64,000 bases of DNA, taken from assembly GCF_017811755.1 (NCBI RefSeq), contig NZ_JADDJF010000001.1, positions 124,001 through 188,000 of the forward strand, read 5' to 3'. Positions 58,537-64,000 of this stretch are shown piece by piece. The stretch comes from Pararhodobacter sp. SW119 (GTDB lineage Bacteria > Pseudomonadota > Alphaproteobacteria > Rhodobacterales > Rhodobacteraceae). The stretch's first letter is position 1, and each line of letters starts with the position of its first letter. The translations under genes were made by a program, and so were the position numbers. Under the pieces are notes generated by a model. The model worked only from the letters and a program-made list of their open reading frames with translations. It searched no databases and was not told the DNA's origin.

Positions 58537-59487
58537 TCAACCAAAGCTGCCGGTCGCGCGGCCCAGCAGACGAAAGGCGCGCGCCGTCCGGCTGCTGCCG
58601 ACGCGTTGGAGTGTGACGTCATCGGCGTTGCGCGCGAAGCCGGCAAGCCAGGTGTCAAAGGCGGCGACGAAGCGATGTGCGGCGCTGCGAAAGGCCGGGT
58701 CGCGCCGCAGCCGGCCCACGGTCAGGGCCAGGCTCTCCCGGTCCTCGGGTTCGCCAAGCGGGGCGAGGGCGGGTCCGCGCGTTCCGTCGACGTAGTGCCG
58801 CCAGACTTCAGGCGGCGGCGGACTTCGATCCGTCGACTGCAGATGCACGCCTTCCTGGGCCAGTAGCGACAGCACATGCTGTGCAGTGCGGATGACGTCG
58901 GCCAGCGACGGCTCGTCCGCCATCGCGCGGCGCAGCGCCGCGAAAGCGGCCTCGTCGGATTCCGAACGCGGGAAGTCGAGCGCGGCCCACAGGGCATCGG
59001 GCGGTGTCGTGCGTGTCGGGGTCGGCTCGCCGGCTGCCAAGGGCGCGCGTGGTACCCGTTGAATGATGTCCGCCGTCGGGTCGGGTGTCGGCGTTTCCGT
59101 CTGCGGGGCCGGAGCGGGTGCGGCGGGTTTCGGCTCCGCCTCGGGCCATGCGGCGGGGGCAGCGGCAGACTGACTCCCGCTGGTCCGGCGCGCTTCGGCC
59201 ATGTGACGCGCCAGGGCGTCGGTTTCGGCGTGAAGCGCGCGCGCGGCGGCAAGGGCTTCACGCGCGCGTCGCAGCGTTGCCCAGGACAGGATCGTCAGCA
59301 GAAGCGGAATCCCCCAGGCCACGGCGAGAGCCGCGAACCGCGCCTCGGGACCATAGGGATCTGTCAGGTCGGGACGGTTGAGCGCGACCCAGATCGCGCC
59401 GCCCCAAAGCACGGTCGCCGCAATCAGTCCCAGCGCAGTCTTCAATTCGCCGCCGAGGCCAGCCTCGCGGTCATCCGCTTCGGCCAT
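58537..59487 (-). CDS. Hypothetical membrane protein with Ala/Pro-rich linker
   Basis: This 316-residue protein has two N-terminal hydrophobic helices (about 16-35 and 49-70), a helical basic stretch, a long Pro/Ala/Glu-rich linker (about 105-165) and a soluble helical C-terminal domain with LDFPRSESDEAAFAALRRAM and RDPAFRSAAHRFVAAFDTWL. GGGAGG precedes ATG 59487. I do not recognise a functional family. The helical C-terminal domain resembles a conserved domain of unknown function in Rhodobacterales. It lies 16 bases after greA. Confidence 0.75.
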   Translation of the reverse strand: MAEADDREAGLGGELKTALGLIAATVLWGGAIWVALNRPDLTDPYGPEARFAALAVAWGIPLLLTILSWATLRRAREALAAARALHAETDALARHMAEARRTSGSQSAAAPAAWPEAEPKPAAPAPAPQTETPTPDPTADIIQRVPRAPLAAGEPTPTRTTPPDALWAALDFPRSESDEAAFAALRRAMADEPSLADVIRTAQHVLSLLAQEGVHLQSTDRSPPPPEVWRHYVDGTRGPALAPLGEPEDRESLALTVGRLRRDPAFRSAAHRFVAAFDTWLAGFARNADDVTLQRVGSSRTARAFRLLGRATGSFG

Positions 59488-59503
59488 GATGGCGCCTCCC
59501 GCT

Positions 59504-59974
59504 TCAGCGATACTCGACCGCGACGATCTCGTAGTTGCGCTCGCCACCAGGTGTGCGCACTTCGACGGAATCCCCCGGTTCCCGGCCGATCAGAGCGCGC
59601 GCCAGAGGGGAGCGGATATTCAGCAGACCGTTCTCGATATCGGCTTCGGCCTCGCCGACGATCTGGTAGGTCCGCTCTTCCTCGGTGTCCTCGTCGATGA
59701 GCTTGACCGTCGCTCCGAACTTGATCGAGCCATGCAGGCGCGTCGGATCGATGACCTCGGCCCGGCCAATGATCGACTCGAGTTCCTTGATGCGGCCCTC
59801 GATGAAACTCTGCTTCTCGCGCGCGGCGTGATACTCGGCGTTCTCCGACAGGTCGCCATGCGCGCGCGCTTCGGCGATGGCGCGGATGACCGCGGGCCGC
59901 TCACTGCTCTTGAGCTGCTTGAGTTCAGCATCCAGCGCGTTGAAGCCCCGGCGCGTGATCGGTATCTTTTCCAT
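59504..59974 (-). CDS. greA: Transcription elongation factor GreA
   Basis: GreA rescues backtracked RNA polymerase by stimulating transcript cleavage. The 156 residues include [19 protein letters not shown], the coiled-coil tip acidic pair in [16 protein letters not shown] and the C-terminal [19 protein letters not shown] chose ATG 59974 to match the usual MEKIP start; ATG 59986 is in frame four codons upstream and neither has a clear binding site. A terminator-like hairpin stands just upstream in the leader. Confidence 0.95.
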   Translation of the reverse strand: MEKIPITRRGFNALDAELKQLKSSERPAVIRAIAEARAHGDLSENAEYHAAREKQSFIEGRIKELESIIGRAEVIDPTRLHGSIKFGATVKLIDEDTEEERTYQIVGEAEADIENGLLNIRSPLARALIGREPGDSVEVRTPGGERNYEIVAVEYR

Positions 59975-59990
59975 CGGCTGCACCATGAAT

Positions 59991-60018
59991 GAAAACGCCC
60001 GCGGCCAAGGCCGGGGGC
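59991..60018 (-). terminator. Terminator-like hairpin in the greA leader
   Basis: On the minus strand GCCCCCGGCC and GGCCGCGGGC pair across a very short loop with one mismatch and are followed by GTTTTC, only about 16 bases before the greA start. It could attenuate greA, like the leader terminators that give GraL RNA in E. coli. Confidence 0.5.
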
Positions 60019-60186
60019 ATTGCTGTCCTTCGATCCAACAGATACCACGGCTCGGGAAATTGCAAGCCTCGCGTCGCCCGCGCCGAACCCGCGGGCTTTT
60101 GATGTGGGGTCATGATTGACCCCTGCGGCCAGCCTGCGGTATCGATGCAACGCCTGCGATCAGCCAGCAATCAACCGGGAGCCCCC

Positions 60187-61836
60187 ATGAGCGAGATCGA
60201 ACGCGAGTCCATGGAATACGACGTCGTCATCGTCGGTGCGGGGCCTGCGGGTCTGTCCGCGGCGATCCGGCTGAAGCAACTCGATGCCGACCTGAGCGTC
60301 GTCGTGCTGGAGAAGGGGTCTGAAGTCGGCGCACATATCCTGTCCGGCGCGGTGCTCGATCCCGTTGGCCTGGATCGCCTCCTTCCCGACTGGGAGGAGT
60401 TGGGCGCGCCGATCACCGTCCCGGTGAAGGAAGACCGGTTCTACGTGCTGGGACAGGCGGGGCAGTTGCGCGTGCCGAACTGGCCGATGCCGCCGCTGAT
60501 GTCGAACCATGGCTGCTTCATCGTCTCCATGGGCAACGTTTGCCGCTGGATGGCCGAACAGGCCGAGGCGCTGGGGGTCGAGGTGTTCGCCGGGATGGCG
60601 GCTTCCGAGGTCGTTTATGGCGAGGACGGCCGCGTCCGGGGTGTCGTCGCCGGGGAGTTCGGCAAGAACCCCGATGGCACGCTGGGTCCGAACTACGAGC
60701 CGGGAATGGAGTTGCTGGGAAAGTACGTCTTCCTGGGAGAAGGCGTCCGCGGATCGCTGTCGAAACAGGTCATGGAGCGGTTCGATCTGTCCAAGGACTA
60801 TGAGCCGCAGAAGTTCGGCCTCGGAATGAAGGAGATCTGGGAGATCGACCCCGACAAACACCGGGAGGGCTCGGTCACGCACACGATGGGATGGCCGCTG
60901 GGGGGGAACGCTGGCGGCGGGTCCTTCATCTACCACCTCGACAATAATCAGGTCTATGTGGGCTTCGTGGTGCATCTCAACTACGAGAACCCGTATCTGT
61001 CCCCCTATCACGAGTTCCAGCGCTTCAAGCACCATCCGATGGTCGCCGAGCTGCTGGAAGGCGGCAAGCGCGTGGCCTACGGCGCGCGCGCGATCAGCGA
61101 GGGCGGCTATCAGTCGATCCCCAAGGTGGTCTTCCCCGGTGGGGCGCTTCTGGGCTGTTCCGCGGGCCTGGTGAACGTGCCGCGGATCAAGGGCAATCAC
61201 AACGCCATGCTGTCCGGTATCGCCGCCGCCGAGGCCGCGCATGACGCGATCAAGGCCGGCCGCGAAGGCGACGAACTGAGCGCCTACGAGAAGGAACTGC
61301 GCGACGGGCCGGTCGGCAGGGACCTGAAGAAGGTGCGTAACGTCAAGCCGATGTGGTCGAAATGGGGTCTTGTGCCCTCGCTCGCACTCGGCGGGTTCGA
61401 CATGTGGACCAACACGCTGGGATTTTCGGCGTTCGGCACGATCAAGCACGGCAAGTCCGATGCCGCGGCGACCGGTCTGGCCGAAAAGTTCGAACCGATC
61501 GCCTATCCGAAGCCCGATGGCGTGCTGTCCTTCGACCGGCTGACCAATGTCGCCTTTTCCTTCACCAACCATGAGGAAAATCAGCCGACGCATCTGACGC
61601 TCAAGGACCCGTCGATCCCGATCGCGGTGAACTTGCCCAAATACGCCGAGCCCGCACAGCGCTACTGTCCGGCCGCGGTCTATGAAGTGGTCGAGGAAGC
61701 GGGAGAGGAGCCCCGTTTCGTCATCAACTTCCAGAATTGCGTCCACTGCAAGACCTGCGACATCAAGGACCCCAGCCAGAACATCGTCTGGGTAACCCCC
61801 CAAGGCGGCGACGGGCCGAACTATCCGAACATGTGA
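60187..61836 (+). CDS. Electron transfer flavoprotein-ubiquinone oxidoreductase
   Basis: ETF-QO carries electrons from fatty-acid and amino-acid dehydrogenases through ETF to ubiquinone at the inner membrane. The 549 residues include an N-terminal FAD motif (DVVIVGAGPAGLSAAIRLKQ), GCFIVSMGNVCRWMAEQA, the second FAD segment PGGALLGCSAGLVNVPRIKG and a C-terminal iron-sulfur motif (YCPAAVYE, then CVHCKTCDIKDP). GGGAG precedes ATG 60187. The two acyl-CoA dehydrogenases in this window would feed electrons into it. Confidence 0.96.
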   Translation: MSEIERESMEYDVVIVGAGPAGLSAAIRLKQLDADLSVVVLEKGSEVGAHILSGAVLDPVGLDRLLPDWEELGAPITVPVKEDRFYVLGQAGQLRVPNWPMPPLMSNHGCFIVSMGNVCRWMAEQAEALGVEVFAGMAASEVVYGEDGRVRGVVAGEFGKNPDGTLGPNYEPGMELLGKYVFLGEGVRGSLSKQVMERFDLSKDYEPQKFGLGMKEIWEIDPDKHREGSVTHTMGWPLGGNAGGGSFIYHLDNNQVYVGFVVHLNYENPYLSPYHEFQRFKHHPMVAELLEGGKRVAYGARAISEGGYQSIPKVVFPGGALLGCSAGLVNVPRIKGNHNAMLSGIAAAEAAHDAIKAGREGDELSAYEKELRDGPVGRDLKKVRNVKPMWSKWGLVPSLALGGFDMWTNTLGFSAFGTIKHGKSDAAATGLAEKFEPIAYPKPDGVLSFDRLTNVAFSFTNHEENQPTHLTLKDPSIPIAVNLPKYAEPAQRYCPAAVYEVVEEAGEEPRFVINFQNCVHCKTCDIKDPSQNIVWVTPQGGDGPNYPNM

Positions 61837-61959
61837 TCCCGAAAGCCGCGCACTGTCATCACACGGCGGTGCATTGCCCTTGTCCCGTGGCGGGGCTACA
61901 TCTGCGCCGAGCCCCGGGCGCGGCCTGGGACCCAGCCGCAACCAGACCGGGAGCCGTCC

Positions 61960-63666
61960 TTGCCGCGCCGCATCACTCTGACTTCCCTGACGCTTGCCGC
62001 CGCTCTGGCGCTCGCGCCGTCCGTCTCGGTCGCTCAGGACGGGACGGCAGGCGCATTCCTCGCTGCCCGCGCTGCCGGCACCGCCAATGACTTCGTGCGC
62101 GCGGTGCCCTTCCTTGAGCGGCTCATGGACAGCGAGATCGCCAATCCGCAGTTGCGCGACAGCCTGACGGGGTCCTATCTTGCGCTCGGTCGGCAGGAGG
62201 AAGCCGCGCGTGCGGCAGGGATCTTGCTGGACGAGTTGCCGCAAAGCAGTACCGCGGCGCTGGTTCTGATGGCCGAGGCGTTCTCGACCCGCGACTATGC
62301 CGCGGTGCTGGCCCATCTCGACGCCGGCGCGCTGACCCATCCGGCGGTCGATGGACTGGCGCGGGCCTGGGCGAATCTGGGCCAGGGCAGCATGGCCGAG
62401 GTTTTCGAGGCTTTCGACGAGGTCGCCGCGCAAGACGGCATGGAGGCTTTCACGTTCTACTGCCGCGCGCTGGCATTGGCGATCGTCGGCGATTTCGAAG
62501 GCGCGGTCGAGATCATCGAGGGCCCTGAGACGGGCGTTTCCGCCGCGCTGAACCGCCGTGGCGTGATCGCGCACGCACAGATCCTTGGACAGTTGGAGCG
62601 GTTCGACGACGCGCTGGAGTTGCTGAACCGCGCCTTCAACGGCATGCAGGACGAGCGGGTTGAGCAGATGAAATCCGCATATGCCGAAGGCCGCGCCGTA
62701 CCCTTCGACCTGATCGCCGATCCGGCCGAGGGGATGGCCGAGGTGCTGGCCGTCATGGCCTCGGCCGTGCGCGGCGGGCAGGGCGGTTTCGATGCGCTGC
62801 TCTATGCGCGCGCGGCCGAATGGATCAACCCGCAGATGCCGGATGTGCAGCTCATGCTGGGCCAGTTGTTCGTGGAACTGGAGCAGCCGGAACTGGCGGA
62901 GACGGCCTTTGGCGTTCTGCCGCCCGACAGCGGTTTCGACATGGCCGCGACACTGGGCCGCGCGCAGGTCCTCGACAACCTCGGCCAACTGGATGAAGCG
63001 ATCGAGGTGCTTGAAGATCTGGTGGCGCGTTACCCGGATGCGGCCGGCGCCCACCAGGCCCTCGCCGATTTCCTGCGCCGCGCAGAACGTCACGAGGAGT
63101 CGTTGGGGGCCTATACCCGCGCCATCGAGTTGCTGGAGGCGCAGGGGATCGAAGCGGAATGGCCGCTCTGGTTCTCGCGCGCCGTCGCTCATGAGCGGAG
63201 CGGGCAATGGGCTGAGGCCGAGGCCGATTTCCGTCGCGCGCTGGTCGATGCGCCGGATCAACCGCTGGTGCTCAACTACCTGGGCTACTCGTTGGTCGAG
63301 CGGCGCGAGAATCTCGACGAGGCGTTGGAGATGATCGAGCGCGCGGTCGCGGGCGATCCCGACAGCGGATATATCGTCGATAGCCTCGCCTGGGCGCTGT
63401 TCCGGCTCGGACGATACGAGGAGGCGCTGCCGCACATGGAGCGCGCGGTGGAACTGATGCCGTCCGATCCGATCCTCAACGATCATCTGGGCGATGTCTA
63501 TTGGACGCTTGGCCGCTACCGAGAGGCGCGTTTTCAGTGGCGGCGGGCGCTTTCCTTCGGTCCGCACGATGATCTTGACATGGATCGCGTACGCAGAAAG
63601 ATCGAGGTCGGTCTCTACGAGGTGCTGGAGGAAGAAGGCGAACCCTTGCCGCACCAGGTGGACTGA
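61960..63666 (+). CDS. Exported tetratricopeptide-repeat protein
   Basis: This 568-residue protein begins with a signal peptide ([20 protein letters not shown], cleaved after SVA) and continues with many helical repeats. The last third has typical TPR units such as [20 protein letters not shown] and [20 protein letters not shown]. It should act in the periplasm as a scaffold. TTG 61960 is used as start because GGGAG lies six bases before it and the signal peptide begins there. Its stop overlaps the ispE start. Confidence 0.85.
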   Translation: MPRRITLTSLTLAAALALAPSVSVAQDGTAGAFLAARAAGTANDFVRAVPFLERLMDSEIANPQLRDSLTGSYLALGRQEEAARAAGILLDELPQSSTAALVLMAEAFSTRDYAAVLAHLDAGALTHPAVDGLARAWANLGQGSMAEVFEAFDEVAAQDGMEAFTFYCRALALAIVGDFEGAVEIIEGPETGVSAALNRRGVIAHAQILGQLERFDDALELLNRAFNGMQDERVEQMKSAYAEGRAVPFDLIADPAEGMAEVLAVMASAVRGGQGGFDALLYARAAEWINPQMPDVQLMLGQLFVELEQPELAETAFGVLPPDSGFDMAATLGRAQVLDNLGQLDEAIEVLEDLVARYPDAAGAHQALADFLRRAERHEESLGAYTRAIELLEAQGIEAEWPLWFSRAVAHERSGQWAEAEADFRRALVDAPDQPLVLNYLGYSLVERRENLDEALEMIERAVAGDPDSGYIVDSLAWALFRLGRYEEALPHMERAVELMPSDPILNDHLGDVYWTLGRYREARFQWRRALSFGPHDDLDMDRVRRKIEVGLYEVLEEEGEPLPHQVD

Positions 63667-64000
63667 TGCCGTCGCGGCTGGCCCCCGCCAAGGTGAACCT
63701 GACCCTTCATGTCACTGGCAGACAACCCGATGGCTATCATCTTCTCGACTCCCTTGTCGTTTTTGCAGCCGTTGGCGATATCGTTACATTCGTACCCGGC
63801 GCGCATGCGGGTTTGCGCATCACCGGTCCGCTGGCCACCGGCGTGCCGCAGGGGCCGGAAAATCTGATCGCCCGCGCCGCGCGCCTGATCGAAGCGCCAG
63901 CTGCCGCATTTATTCTGGACAAGCGGTTGCCCGCGTCGGCCGGCATGGGGGGCGGATCCTCGGACGCGGCGGCGGCGCTGCATCTACTGGCGGAATGCAG
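63666..64000 (+). CDS. ispE: 4-diphosphocytidyl-2-C-methyl-D-erythritol kinase, 5' part
   Basis: IspE phosphorylates 4-diphosphocytidyl-methylerythritol in the MEP pathway of isoprenoid synthesis. The visible 111 residues begin with [20 protein letters not shown], the family start with catalytic lysine. They reach the GHMP-kinase ATP loop [20 protein letters not shown]. The gene runs off the window end. The ATG shares bases with the TPR gene stop (TGATG), an arrangement I recall from related genomes. Confidence 0.95.
   Translation, partial: MPSRLAPAKVNLTLHVTGRQPDGYHLLDSLVVFAAVGDIVTFVPGAHAGLRITGPLATGVPQGPENLIARAARLIEAPAAAFILDKRLPASAGMGGGSSDAAAALHLLAEC

Overview
The window reads as a chromosomal segment of a GC-rich alphaproteobacterium of the Rhodobacterales (Rhodobacteraceae/Paracoccaceae type). 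Reasons: an aa3-type cytochrome oxidase subunit IV peptide, a fused TAXI-TRAP transporter, a three-gene SoeABC-type sulfite dehydrogenase, a SqrR/BigR-type persulfide sensor, Entner-Doudoroff metabolism, and Rhodobacter-like ribosomal, clp and suc genes. It looks like core chromosome. I saw no insertion sequence, prophage, integrase, CRISPR array, rRNA or tRNA.

Layout. 1-1.2 kb: end of the rpsF-rpsR-rplI operon and its terminator. 1.2-2.5 kb: a SqrR-like ArsR regulator with its own operator, and a small kinase. 2.6-10.3 kb: sucC-sucD-sucA-sucB plus two MAPEG membrane proteins, behind a pair of identical palindromes. 10.5-16.1 kb (minus): TAXI receptor, fused TRAP permease, universal stress protein and class III aminotransferase, one transport/catabolism operon. 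16.2-21.4 kb (minus): an Mla-type lipid transport operon (mlaE-mlaF-mlaD-lipoprotein) followed by trmO. 21.5-24.7 kb: PLP decarboxylase, HpaI-type aldolase and an EEP nuclease/phosphatase. 24.9-32.1 kb: a signalling island with a hybrid kinase lacking its phospho-acceptor histidine, an OmpR-type regulator and a 1395-residue multi-PAS hybrid kinase. 32.4-34.4 kb: PIN protein, rRNA methyltransferase and a small basic protein. 34.6-38.4 kb: edd, a TetR regulator and an aminotransferase. 38.5-40.5 kb: clpX and clpP. 40.8-45.2 kb: soeABC. 45.7-48.9 kb: APH-type kinase divergent from acyl-CoA dehydrogenase plus SDR, resembling 4-hydroxyacyl-CoA catabolism. 49-52.4 kb: rpsD, hisC and tyrC. 52.7-56.6 kb: tsaC, acyl-CoA dehydrogenase and MBL hydrolase. 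56.6-64 kb: oxidase subunit IV, a lipoprotein, azlCD, greA, the ETF-quinone oxidoreductase gene, a TPR protein and the start of ispE.

The most unexpected content is in the gaps between convergent genes. Four gaps (10.4, 24.8, 32.3 and 48.9 kb) carry one composite element: a 16-bp box (best form GTTTCATTGCGGTTAA), an IHF-consensus site, and a perfect palindrome whose sequence differs in every copy. Box start to palindrome centre is 63.5 bp in three copies and 64.5 bp in the fourth; the TCAA of the IHF site is always 24.5 bp from the palindrome centre. Two other convergent gaps (45.6 and 52.6 kb) carry a second family, an array with TGCC recurring exactly every 11 bp that abuts the stop codon of the minus-strand gene. 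Six of the nine convergent gaps in the window are occupied by one of these two families. I know of no description of either; they may act in chromosome topology, transcript 3' ends or nucleoid organisation.
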